Positions 7,864 to 15,464 of a DNA stretch of 37,173 nt are shown here, piece after piece. Position 1 is the stretch's first letter, and every line of letters begins with the position of its first letter. The stretch is taken from positions 1 through 37,173 of the forward strand of contig JAZOSU010000016.1 of NCBI GenBank assembly GCA_045657265.1. Direction: 5' to 3'. The stretch comes from RGIG9041 sp045657265 (lineage in GTDB: Bacteria > Bacillota > Clostridia > Oscillospirales > QAKW01). The position numbers were made by a program, and so were the translations under genes. The notes beneath the pieces were generated by a model that was not told where the DNA came from, did not search any database, and worked only from the letters and a program-made list of their open reading frames with translations.

Positions 7864-9117
7864 ATGTCAATTTTCCATTCCGTAACTATTGATAGCGAAA
7901 AATGTAAAGGTTGTATAAACTGTGTAAAACGCTGTCCTACTGAAGCTATCCGCGTAAAAAACGGTAAAGCTACAATTATTTCGGAAAGATGTATTGACTG
8001 CGGTGAATGTATACGTGTATGTCCTAACCATGCCAAAAAAGCAGTCTATGATAAAATGTCAATTCTTGATAATTTTGAGTATAAGATAGCGCTTCCTGCA
8101 CCGTCTTTGTACCCTCAGTTCAATAATCTTGAAAGTATAGATTACGTTCTTGACGGACTCAAACTTATAGGATTTGATGACGTTTTTGAAGTTGCAGCAG
8201 GTGCGGAAATCGTTAGTGAGATTTCAAGAAATCTTATGCGTGATCCGAACGTTAAAAAACCTGTAATTTCAAGCGCGTGTCCCGCTATTGTAAAACTTAT
8301 AAAAGTACGTTTTCCGAAACTTTTGCCGCTTATGCATAACGTGATGGCACCTGTTGAGGTTGCGGCAAGAATAGCCAGAGCCAAAGCGGAAAAAGAAACA
8401 GGTCTGCCTCCTGAAAAAATAGGTGTGTTTTTCATCTCGCCATGTCCTGCCAAAGTAACTGCACTGTCAAGTGAAGACAAAAAGGTAGTTGATGGTGTTC
8501 TTGCGATGAAAGACGTGTATAAAGCACTGCTTCCTGCAATGAAAAAAATTGAAAATGTAGAATCAGAACAACAATCGGGACTTACTGGTATTTCTTGGTC
8601 TTATCTCGGCGGTGAGGCAACTTCGCTTTTTGTGCCGAAATATCTTGCGGCTGACGGTATTGAAAACGCAATAAAAATACTTGATGAGATAGAAGACGGT
8701 AAATTAAACGATATAGATTTTGTCGAACTCAATGCTTGTTTTTCAGGCTGTGTCGGTGGTTGCCTTACGGTTGAAAATCCGTATGTTGCAATAGTAAAAG
8801 TTCGAAGCCTGAGAAAATATCGTCCTGTATCTGTCACCAAAATTCAGGACTTTCCCGAATTCTCTATGGATGATTTCATAGGTGATGAGGAAATAGAATA
8901 TAATCCTGTTCTGGAACTTGCGGATGATCCTAAAAAAGCAATGGAAATTATGATGAAAATTGAAGAAATTGAATCAAAACTTCCGGGTATTGATTGCGCC
9001 GCTTGCGGTTCTCCGTCTTGCGCTTGTTTTGCTCAGGATGTTGCTACAGAAAAATCAAAAATGTCTGACTGTGTTCTTATAATGAAAAAAGAATTACTTG
9101 AAATTTTATCGGATTAG
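7864..9117 (+). CDS. hydS: putative sensory [FeFe] hydrogenase-like iron-sulfur protein
   Basis: The protein has about 417 residues. At the N-terminus are two [4Fe-4S] motifs, CKGCINCVKRCP and CIDCGECIRVCP. A hydrogenase large-subunit domain follows, with H-cluster loops SSACPAI (about residue 137), SPCPAK (about 197) and ACFSGCVGGC (about 294). A C-terminal Fe-S segment reads DCAACGSPSCACFA. All cysteines needed for an H-cluster appear present, but the loops differ from catalytic HydA (TSCSPGW, MPCTAKK, GCPGGCVNGGG). This matches the putatively sensory HydS-type hydrogenases (groups C/D) encoded next to bifurcating hydrogenases. There is no PAS domain, as in group D. ATG 7864 is preferred because AAAGGA is nine bases upstream. 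Probable role: sensing H2 or redox state and passing it to the operon partners. Confidence 0.8.
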   Translation: MSIFHSVTIDSEKCKGCINCVKRCPTEAIRVKNGKATIISERCIDCGECIRVCPNHAKKAVYDKMSILDNFEYKIALPAPSLYPQFNNLESIDYVLDGLKLIGFDDVFEVAAGAEIVSEISRNLMRDPNVKKPVISSACPAIVKLIKVRFPKLLPLMHNVMAPVEVAARIARAKAEKETGLPPEKIGVFFISPCPAKVTALSSEDKKVVDGVLAMKDVYKALLPAMKKIENVESEQQSGLTGISWSYLGGEATSLFVPKYLAADGIENAIKILDEIEDGKLNDIDFVELNACFSGCVGGCLTVENPYVAIVKVRSLRKYRPVSVTKIQDFPEFSMDDFIGDEEIEYNPVLELADDPKKAMEIMMKIEEIESKLPGIDCAACGSPSCACFAQDVATEKSKMSDCVLIMKKELLEILSD

Positions 9118-9125
9118 GTGTAAAA

Positions 9126-9458
9126 ATGACTATTAATCAACTGTGCGAAAAAACTAACCTGAAATTTGTTTCGGGAGATCATCTTGGTGAAAGGGAAGTG
9201 TCAGGCGTATATGCATGTGACCTGCTTTCCTGGGTTATAGGAAGAGCAAAAGAAAATGATGCTCTTGTTACGGTTATGACAAATGTAAATGTTATTGCGG
9301 TAGCGGTAATGGCAGACCTTTCTTGTGTTATTCTTACAGAAGGCGTAACTCTTGATGAAAATGCTTTGAATAAAGCCGTAGAAAACGATGTTCCAGTTCT
9401 TTGCAGTGAAAGTACTACATATGAAGTCTGCGCAATGCTTTCTTCTGTTTTGAAATGA
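9126..9458 (+). CDS. second DRTGG-domain protein of the sensor operon
   Basis: The 110-residue soluble protein has the layout of the 7076 gene: an N-terminal helix (MTINQLCEKTNLKFVSGD), a central ACDLLSWVIGRAKENDALVTV segment beginning near residue 29, and a C-terminal PVLCSESTTYEVCAMLSSV that corresponds to the TDYRMYTACGLL end of the first copy. Its ribosome site is AGGTG. It starts 8 bases after hydS and its stop almost touches the PHP gene start. Paired DRTGG proteins around a HydS gene suggest they bind each other or the same ligand. Function unknown. Confidence 0.7.
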   Translation: MTINQLCEKTNLKFVSGDHLGEREVSGVYACDLLSWVIGRAKENDALVTVMTNVNVIAVAVMADLSCVILTEGVTLDENALNKAVENDVPVLCSESTTYEVCAMLSSVLK

Positions 9459-9459
9459 T

Positions 9460-10185
9460 ATGAAATATTTTTACGATTTGCATATACATTCTGCGCTTTC
9501 TCCTTGCGGCGATGATGATATGACGCCTAATAATATAGTGAATATGGCTATGCTTAACGGTCTTCATATTATTGCGCTTTCTGATCATAATACTTGTGGA
9601 AATATTCGTTCCGTAAGCAAAATCGCAGAGAAAAACGGTATAGTTTTTGTGCCGGCAATGGAGCTTGAAACTTCAGAAGAAATCCACGTGCTTTGTCTGT
9701 TTGATACTGTGGAAAATGCTGAACTTTTTGAAAAAGAATCGGTAGTGCCGGCTCTGGCAGATATAAAAAATAACGAGAAAATTTTCGGCAGACAGCAATT
9801 ACTGGATGAATTTGACGAGGAGATAGGCGTTGATGAACGTTATCTGATTAATGCTACGTCTATTTCAATAGATAAAGTCTATAACCTTGTTTCGCGGTAT
9901 AATGGGGTTGCAATTCCTGCCCATATTGATAAACAGACAAAAAGCCTTGTTTCAGTTCTCGGTATGACAGATGTGTCTATGGGTTTTAAAACCTTTGAGC
10001 TTTCAAAGAATGCACCGTATGATTTCGCAGATATGACTTTTTCGTTCAAAGGTATGAACTATAACTATATCCATAATAGTGATGCACATTATCTGCATGA
10101 TATTTTCGAGGCAAACGGAGAAAATTTTTTTGAATCCGAAATGCCTTTGACACCGCAAAAAATCATAGAAATGCTCAAAGATTAA
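9460..10185 (+). CDS. PHP-domain phosphoesterase
   Basis: The 241-residue protein is a PHP-family metallohydrolase. It shows the metal-ligand motifs in order: YDLHIHSALSPCGDDD (about 4-19), ALSDHNTCG, an MELETSEEIH segment with Glu and His ligands, IPAHIDK, and the terminal HNSDAH. Family members hydrolyse phosphate esters (histidinol phosphate, nucleotides, nucleic acid ends). The substrate here is unknown. It closes the sensor operon, so destruction of a signalling nucleotide or dephosphorylation of a partner is a reasonable guess. The gene follows its neighbour by one base, indicating coupling, and the terminator at 10171 overlaps its last codons. Confidence 0.8.
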   Translation: MKYFYDLHIHSALSPCGDDDMTPNNIVNMAMLNGLHIIALSDHNTCGNIRSVSKIAEKNGIVFVPAMELETSEEIHVLCLFDTVENAELFEKESVVPALADIKNNEKIFGRQQLLDEFDEEIGVDERYLINATSISIDKVYNLVSRYNGVAIPAHIDKQTKSLVSVLGMTDVSMGFKTFELSKNAPYDFADMTFSFKGMNYNYIHNSDAHYLHDIFEANGENFFESEMPLTPQKIIEMLKD

Positions 10186-10202
10186 TTCTTTGAGCATTTT
10201 TC
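10171..10202 (+). terminator. terminator of the sensor operon
   Basis: ATGCTCAAAGA (10171-10181) and TCTTTGAGCAT (10187-10197) form an 11-bp stem, followed by TTTTTC. The left arm is inside the PHP coding end. It separates the sensor operon from the catalytic hyd operon. Confidence 0.8.
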
Positions 10203-10258
10203 TTTAAAAATTGCTATAAAAAAACAAGAAAAGTGTAGAAATTCTCATAAATATATGT

Positions 10259-10288
10259 TATCATATATTTTGTGTAAAACTGTTTACA
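10259..10288 (+). promoter_or_regulatory. hyd operon promoter with Rex-like operator
   Basis: An extended -10 box TGTTATCAT (TATCAT at 10259-10264) is followed at 10273-10288 by the perfect 16-bp palindrome TGTAAAACTGTTTACA. Its right half TTTACAA is one base from the Rex half-site (TTGTTAA-N4-TTAACAA). The palindrome would lie on the transcription start, a repressor position. Rex senses NADH/NAD+, which would fit an NADH-dependent hydrogenase. Rex binding is inferred. Confidence 0.5.
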
Positions 10289-10316
10289 AATTTTTTATAT
10301 ACTTTAAGGAGGCAAA

Positions 10317-10814
10317 ATGAGTAAAAAATGCGCGGTTCCTTTTAAAGGAACAAAAGAGCAGGAAGCAAAGCTCTATGAAGTCATTGAAAAGTATAAGGGT
10401 ACAGATGGCCCCTTAATGCCTGTACTTCAGGAAGCACAGGAAATCTATGGCTATCTTCCTATCGAAGTTCAGAAAATGATTTCTGAGGGTCTTGACATTT
10501 CCTTGGAACACATTTACGGCGTAGTAACATTCTATGCACAGTTCTCTCTTGCACCTAAGGGTGAATATCAGATCGGCGTTTGCCTTGGCACAGCTTGTTA
10601 TGTTAAAGGCTCCGGTGATATTTTAGAGAAAATCAAACAGATCATCGGAATTGAAGTGGGTGAATGTACACCTGACGGCAAATTCTCTCTTGACGCAACA
10701 CGTTGTATCGGCGCTTGCGGTCTTGCACCTGTACTTACCATAAATGAAGATGTTTATGGTCGTCTTACAGTAGCAGAAATACCTGATATACTTGCAAAAT
10801 ATATGGATAAATAA
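10317..10814 (+). CDS. hydC: NADH-dependent [FeFe] hydrogenase subunit C (NuoE-like)
   Basis: The 165-residue protein is a thioredoxin-like [2Fe-2S] subunit of the NuoE family. The ligands are seen in CLGTACYVKGSG (about 97-108) and CIGACGLAP (about 137-145), the usual C-x4-C and C-x3-C pairs. In HydABC this subunit supports electron transfer within the flavin (HydB) module. AAGGAGG stands 10 bases before the ATG. It opens the catalytic operon. Close relatives are nuoE of complex I, excluded here by the hydB/hydA neighbours. Confidence 0.9.
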   Translation: MSKKCAVPFKGTKEQEAKLYEVIEKYKGTDGPLMPVLQEAQEIYGYLPIEVQKMISEGLDISLEHIYGVVTFYAQFSLAPKGEYQIGVCLGTACYVKGSGDILEKIKQIIGIEVGECTPDGKFSLDATRCIGACGLAPVLTINEDVYGRLTVAEIPDILAKYMDK

Positions 10815-10821
10815 TTATTTT

Positions 10822-11373
10822 ATGAAAGAACTTTCTCTTAATATTCTGGATATATCTCATAATTCCATCAAATCAAAAGCTGATACTGTTACCATTACAA
10901 TTATCGAAAGCGTGTCAAAAGATATCGTTTCTATAGAAATTGCAGATAACGGTTGCGGTATGGAGGAAGAGTTTGTAGCAAAGGTTACGGACCCTTTTGT
11001 AACAACAAGATCGACCAGAAAGGTAGGACTTGGTATACCGCTTATACGTCAGCATGCAATTGATACCGAAGGAAATTTCAGTATAGATTCAAAAGTAGGA
11101 GTGGGTACAACACTTTATGCGGATTTTAAAATGTCACATCTTGACAGAGCGCCCCTGGGTGATATCTCTTCTACAATTACATCGCTTATAATGGCGGCTC
11201 CTGATATTCGTTTTGTGTATAACCATAAAACAGATAACGGAGGTTTCACCTTTGATACCGATGTATTAAAATCAGAACTTGACGGAATTTCACTTGCAGA
11301 GCCTGAGATAATTATCTGGATAGGCGAGTATATCAAAGAAAACTTACAAAGTATCTATGGAGGAAAAATATAA
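10822..11373 (+). CDS. orphan HATPase_c protein inside the hyd operon
   Basis: The protein has about 183 residues. It has an N box (LDISHNSIKS), a G1 box (DNGCGMEEE) and GLGIPLIRQHA, but no dimerisation/phosphoacceptor His domain and no membrane or sensor part. It is thus a GHKL ATPase domain with a C-terminal extension of about 80 residues (FTFDTDVLKSELDGISL and following) of unknown role. Such genes are regularly seen in clostridial hyd operons and are annotated only as ATP-binding proteins. ATG 10822 fits the family start; the ribosome site is weak, so coupling to hydC (7 bases upstream) is likely. The stop overlaps the next start by one base (TAATG). Confidence 0.75.
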   Translation: MKELSLNILDISHNSIKSKADTVTITIIESVSKDIVSIEIADNGCGMEEEFVAKVTDPFVTTRSTRKVGLGIPLIRQHAIDTEGNFSIDSKVGVGTTLYADFKMSHLDRAPLGDISSTITSLIMAAPDIRFVYNHKTDNGGFTFDTDVLKSELDGISLAEPEIIIWIGEYIKENLQSIYGGKI

Positions 11374-11750
11374 TGAAAACATTAGAAGAACTCAGAGCGA
11401 TAAAGGCTAAAATGCAGAATAATGTTCAGCTTCGCGGTGTTGAAGACGATGAAAGTATCACAAGAGTAGTTGTTGGTATGGCAACTTGCGGTATCGCAGC
11501 AGGTGCTCGTCCTGTTCTTAATAAATTCATCGAAGAAGTTCAAAACAGAGGACTTAAGAATGTAATGGTAACACAGACAGGCTGTATTGGTGTATGCCGT
11601 CTTGAACCTATCGTTGAAGTAATTGCTCCTACGGGCGAAAAAACAACTTATGTTAAAATGACAGAAGATAAAGTTGCTAAAATCGTTCATGAGCATATTG
11701 TGAACAACAAAATAGTAGATGAATATTTAATGGCAAACGCCGACAAATAA
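11373..11750 (+). CDS. thioredoxin-like [2Fe-2S] ferredoxin
   Basis: The 125-residue protein belongs to the thioredoxin-like [2Fe-2S] ferredoxin group. It has CGIAAGARPVLNKFIEEV (about 35-52) and GCIGVCRLEPIVEV (about 70-83), holding four cysteines in C-x(n)-C and C-x3-C arrangement. It resembles the N-terminal domain of the following HydB, as if a duplicated stand-alone copy. It may deliver electrons between HydB and partners, or to the sensor arm. ATG 11373 overlaps the previous stop and lies behind GGAGG. Confidence 0.85.
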   Translation: MKTLEELRAIKAKMQNNVQLRGVEDDESITRVVVGMATCGIAAGARPVLNKFIEEVQNRGLKNVMVTQTGCIGVCRLEPIVEVIAPTGEKTTYVKMTEDKVAKIVHEHIVNNKIVDEYLMANADK

Positions 11751-11802
11751 TAAAAAATAAAAAATAAAATTTGTCGTATTATACGGCAGAATGGAGAATA
11801 AA

Positions 11803-13599
11803 ATGATAAGAAATCATATTCTTGTTTGCGGCGGTACAGGTTGTACTTCTTCAGGGACAAACGGTGTTATCGAAGCTCTTGAAGCAGAACTTGCCAAAAA
11901 CAATTTACAAGATGAAGTCAAGATCGTTAAGACCGGTTGTTTCGGACTTTGTGCTCTCGGCCCTATTATGATAGTTTATCCCGAAGGCTCTTTCTATAAT
12001 CGCGTAGAGCCTGATATGATACCTGAAATCGTATCAGAACATATTATTAAAGGCCGTGTTGTTAAAAAATATCTTTATACAGATACAGGTGACGACGTTA
12101 AAAAAGATGTTACTGAAATTTCACTTAATGATACAGCATTCTATAAAAAACAAAAACGTGTTGCTCTTCGTAACTGCGGTGTTATCAATCCTGAAGACAT
12201 CGAAGAATACATAGCTTATGACGGTTATGAAGCACTTGGTAAAGTTCTTACCGAAATGACACCTGAACAGGTTATTCAGGTAATGAAAGACAGCGGTCTT
12301 CGCGGCCGTGGCGGTGCAGGCTTCCCGACAGGTCTTAAATGGGATTTTGCATCAAGAAATAAATCAAAAATCAAATATGTTAGCTGTAATGCTGACGAGG
12401 GTGACCCCGGTGCATTTATGGACCGTTCAGTTTTGGAAGGTGACCCCCATTCAATTATCGAAGCTATGGCAATAGCTGCTTATGCAGTTGGAGCTTGTAA
12501 AGGTTTTGTATATATCAGAGCTGAGTATCCTATCGCTGTTAACAGACTTCAGATAGCTATTGATCAGGCTAAAGAATATGGCCTTTTAGGCGAAAACATT
12601 TTCGGTACAGACTTTAGCTTTGATATCGAAATCCGTCTTGGAGCAGGTGCATTCGTTTGTGGTGAAGAAACTGCTCTTATGACAACAATCGAAGGAAACC
12701 GTGGTGAGCCACGTCCTCGTCCGCCTTTCCCATCAGATAAAGGTATATTCGGCATTCCTACAATGAATAATAACGTTGAGACATATGCAAACATTCCTCA
12801 GATCATCTTAAAAGGTGCTGACTGGTTTGCAGGTATGGGTACCGAAAAATCAAAAGGTACAAAAGTATTTGCTCTCGGCGGTAAAATTGTTAATACAGGT
12901 CTTGTTGAAATTCCTATGGGTACAACACTCCGCGAAATCATCGAAGAAATCGGTGGCGGTATTCCTAACGGTAAAAAATTCAAGGCAGCTCAGACAGGTG
13001 GTCCTTCTGGTGGCTGTATCCCTGCATCTTTGATTGATACTCCTATCGACTACGATTCACTTGCAGCTATCGGTTCAATGATGGGTTCAGGTGGTCTTAT
13101 CGTTATGGACGAAGACAACTGTATGGTTGATATTGCTAAATTCTTCCTTGAATTTACAGTTGACGAATCTTGCGGTAAATGTACTCCTTGCCGTATCGGT
13201 ACAAAACGTCTTCTTGAATATCTTGAAAAAATCACAAGCGGTAATGCTACAATGCAGGATCTTGATGACCTTGAACAGCTTTGCTACTATATCAAAGACA
13301 ATGCTCTTTGCGGTCTCGGTCAGACAGCTCCAAACCCGATTCTTTCAACACTTAAATACTTTAAAGATGAATATATTGCACATATCGTTGATAAGAAATG
13401 TCCCGCAGGCGTTTGTAAAGATCTTATGCAGTATAAGATTACAGATAGCTGTAAAGGTTGTACACTTTGTGCAAGAAAATGTCCTGTTAATGCAATTACA
13501 GGTAACGTTAAAGAAATGCATACAATTGATACAGATAAATGTATTAAATGTGGCGTATGTATATCAAGCTGTAAATTCGGCGCAATAATAAAAGAGTAA
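11803..13599 (+). CDS. hydB: NADH-dependent [FeFe] hydrogenase flavin subunit B (NuoF-like)
   Basis: The protein has about 598 residues. Domain order: an N-terminal thioredoxin-like [2Fe-2S] domain (CGGTGCTSSG, CFGLCALGP); the FMN/NADH domain with GLRGRGGAGFPTGLKW (about 160) and NADEGDPGAFMDR; an SLBB segment; the [4Fe-4S] motif ESCGKCTPCRIGT; and a C-terminal two-cluster ferredoxin (CKGCTLCARKCP, CIKCGVCISSCK). This is the full HydB architecture, the site of NADH oxidation and probably flavin-based electron bifurcation/confurcation. ATG 11803 is chosen because the ATG at 11791 lies in the GGAG ribosome site and family members start MxRxHVLVCGG. Confidence 0.93.
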   Translation: MIRNHILVCGGTGCTSSGTNGVIEALEAELAKNNLQDEVKIVKTGCFGLCALGPIMIVYPEGSFYNRVEPDMIPEIVSEHIIKGRVVKKYLYTDTGDDVKKDVTEISLNDTAFYKKQKRVALRNCGVINPEDIEEYIAYDGYEALGKVLTEMTPEQVIQVMKDSGLRGRGGAGFPTGLKWDFASRNKSKIKYVSCNADEGDPGAFMDRSVLEGDPHSIIEAMAIAAYAVGACKGFVYIRAEYPIAVNRLQIAIDQAKEYGLLGENIFGTDFSFDIEIRLGAGAFVCGEETALMTTIEGNRGEPRPRPPFPSDKGIFGIPTMNNNVETYANIPQIILKGADWFAGMGTEKSKGTKVFALGGKIVNTGLVEIPMGTTLREIIEEIGGGIPNGKKFKAAQTGGPSGGCIPASLIDTPIDYDSLAAIGSMMGSGGLIVMDEDNCMVDIAKFFLEFTVDESCGKCTPCRIGTKRLLEYLEKITSGNATMQDLDDLEQLCYYIKDNALCGLGQTAPNPILSTLKYFKDEYIAHIVDKKCPAGVCKDLMQYKITDSCKGCTLCARKCPVNAITGNVKEMHTIDTDKCIKCGVCISSCKFGAIIKE

Positions 13600-13613
13600 G
13601 GAGGAAATGAATA

Positions 13614-15365
13614 ATGAATATGGTAAATCTTAAAATTAATAACGTAGATGTTACTGTTCCTGCAGGTTCAACTATTCTTGAAGCTTGTAGAATAGCTAAC
13701 ATTGATATTCCTACTCTTTGCTATATGAAAGAAATCAACGAAATCGGCGCTTGCCGTATCTGTGTTGTTGAAGTAAAGGGTGCAAGAACTCTTGTTGCTG
13801 CTTGTGTTTATCCTGTAAATGAAGGTATGGAAGTATTTACTTCAACTCCTAAGGTAATGAACGCTCGTCGTACAACTCTTGAACTTATTCTTTCAAATCA
13901 TAACCGTAAATGTCTTTCATGTGTAAGAAGCGGAAACTGTGAACTTCAGAAACTTTGTAACGAATACGGTGTTGAAAATGACGGTAAATATGATGGTGAC
14001 GTTACAGAATCAACAATTGACGATTCAGCAATCCATATGTACCGCGATAATTCAAAATGTATTCTTTGCCGTCGCTGCGTAGCTGTTTGTGAAAAGAATC
14101 AGGCAGTTTCAGTTATCGGTTCAAACGAAAGAGGTTTTGCAACTCATATCGGTTCAGCTTTCGAAGCTGATCTTGACGAAACAGCTTGCGTATCTTGCGG
14201 TCAGTGTATAGTTAACTGTCCTACAGGCGCTCTTTCAGAAAGAGATGATACAGATAAAGTATTTGCTGCTATTGCAGACGAAACAAAACACGTTATCGTT
14301 GAAACTGCTCCTGCTGTTCGTGCAGCAATTGCAGAAGAATTTGGTAACGAAATCGGTACAAACGGTGAAGGTAAAATGGTTGCTGCGCTCCGTCGCCTTG
14401 GTTTTGACGGTGTATTTGATACAGATATCGCAGCTGACCTTACAATAATTGAAGAAGCTAACGAGTTTATCGGCAGAGTTAAAAACGGCGGTAAACTTCC
14501 TATGATCACTTCATGCTCACCAGGTTGGATCAAATTCTGTGAATATAACTATCCTGAATTTATCGATAACCTTTCTTCTTGTAAATCACCTCATCAGATG
14601 TTTGGTGCAATTGCAAAATCTTGGTATGCAGAAAAAATGGGTATAGACGCTAAAGATATTTACGTTGTATCTGTAATGCCCTGTACAGCTAAGAAATTTG
14701 AAATCACACGTGATGATGAAGATGGCGCAGGTGTTCCTGATGTTGACGTTGTTATTACAACACGTGAACTTGCAAGAATGATTAAACGTTCAGGTATTAA
14801 CTTTAATGCTCTTCCTGAAGAACAATTCGATCTTCCTCTTGGTGCTTCTACAGGTGCCAGCGTTATCTTTGGTGCAACTGGTGGTGTTATGGAAGCTGCT
14901 CTTCGTACAGCTGTTGAAACACTTACAGGTAAAGAAGCTGAATCTGTGGAATTTAACGAAGTTCGTGGTACCGCAGGTATGAAAGAAGCTACTTATAACG
15001 TTGCAGGTATGGACGTAAAAGTTGCAGTTGTTTCAGGTCTTGCTAATGCTAAAGCTCTTCTTGAAAAAGTTAAAAACGGCGAAGCAGATTATCACTTTAT
15101 CGAAGTAATGGGTTGTCCCGGTGGTTGTGTAAACGGTGGCGGTCAGCCAATTCAGCCAGCTTCTGTTCGTAACTTTGTTGATATCAAAGCAAAACGTGCT
15201 GCAGTTCTTTATGATATTGATAAGAATATGCCTCTTAGAAAATCACATGAGAACCCTGTTCTTAAAGAACTCTATGCAGAGTACCTTGAAGCTCCCGGTA
15301 GCCATAAAGCTCACAAACTTCTCCATACAACATATGTAAAGAGAGATAAATTCGGTACTCTTTAA
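13614..15365 (+). CDS. hydA: [FeFe] hydrogenase catalytic subunit A
   Basis: The 583-residue catalytic subunit carries an N-terminal [2Fe-2S] domain (CYMKEINEIGACRICVVE), a His/Cys cluster (NHNRKCLSCVRSGNCELQ), two [4Fe-4S] motifs (CILCRRCVAVCE, CVSCGQCIVNCP), then the H-cluster domain: TSCSPGWI (about 300), VMPCTAKKFE and EVMGCPGGCVNGGGQ. The C-terminal part is the small-subunit-like region. The first loop reads TSCSP rather than TSCCP. It reduces protons with electrons from HydB and ferredoxin. AAGGAGG overlaps the hydB stop, 9 bases from the ATG. Maturation genes hydE, hydF and hydG are not in the window. Confidence 0.95.
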   Translation: MNMVNLKINNVDVTVPAGSTILEACRIANIDIPTLCYMKEINEIGACRICVVEVKGARTLVAACVYPVNEGMEVFTSTPKVMNARRTTLELILSNHNRKCLSCVRSGNCELQKLCNEYGVENDGKYDGDVTESTIDDSAIHMYRDNSKCILCRRCVAVCEKNQAVSVIGSNERGFATHIGSAFEADLDETACVSCGQCIVNCPTGALSERDDTDKVFAAIADETKHVIVETAPAVRAAIAEEFGNEIGTNGEGKMVAALRRLGFDGVFDTDIAADLTIIEEANEFIGRVKNGGKLPMITSCSPGWIKFCEYNYPEFIDNLSSCKSPHQMFGAIAKSWYAEKMGIDAKDIYVVSVMPCTAKKFEITRDDEDGAGVPDVDVVITTRELARMIKRSGINFNALPEEQFDLPLGASTGASVIFGATGGVMEAALRTAVETLTGKEAESVEFNEVRGTAGMKEATYNVAGMDVKVAVVSGLANAKALLEKVKNGEADYHFIEVMGCPGGCVNGGGQPIQPASVRNFVDIKAKRAAVLYDIDKNMPLRKSHENPVLKELYAEYLEAPGSHKAHKLLHTTYVKRDKFGTL

Positions 15366-15383
15366 TCTTAATGATAAAATAAT

Positions 15384-15415
15384 AAAAGACACACTTCTTT
15401 GAAGTGTGTCTTTTT
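15384..15415. terminator. terminator of the hyd operon
   Basis: AAAAGACACACTTC (15384-15397) and GAAGTGTGTCTTTT (15401-15414) form a 14-bp stem with a TTT loop and T5 after it. Confidence 0.85.
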
Positions 15416-15429
15416 GTTTAAGTAAAAAA

Positions 15430-15457
15430 ATAGACTTCCTCTTTTAAGGAAGTCTAT
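15430..15457 (-). terminator. terminator of the luxS-mtnN-foldase operon
   Basis: ATAGACTTCCT (15430-15440) and AGGAAGTCTAT (15447-15457) form an 11-bp stem. On the minus strand it follows the foldase stop and is followed by a T-rich run. Confidence 0.8.
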
Positions 15458-15464
15458 GTAGATA

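Noticed and set aside
10792..10821. Longer N-terminus for the orphan ATPase
   Set aside because: It would be read from inside the hydC end. The family-like sequence begins at the ATG at 10822.
15384..15457. Two adjacent hairpins as a possible small RNA or CRISPR-like unit
   Set aside because: Each is an ordinary terminator for one of the two converging operons; there are no repeated spacers.
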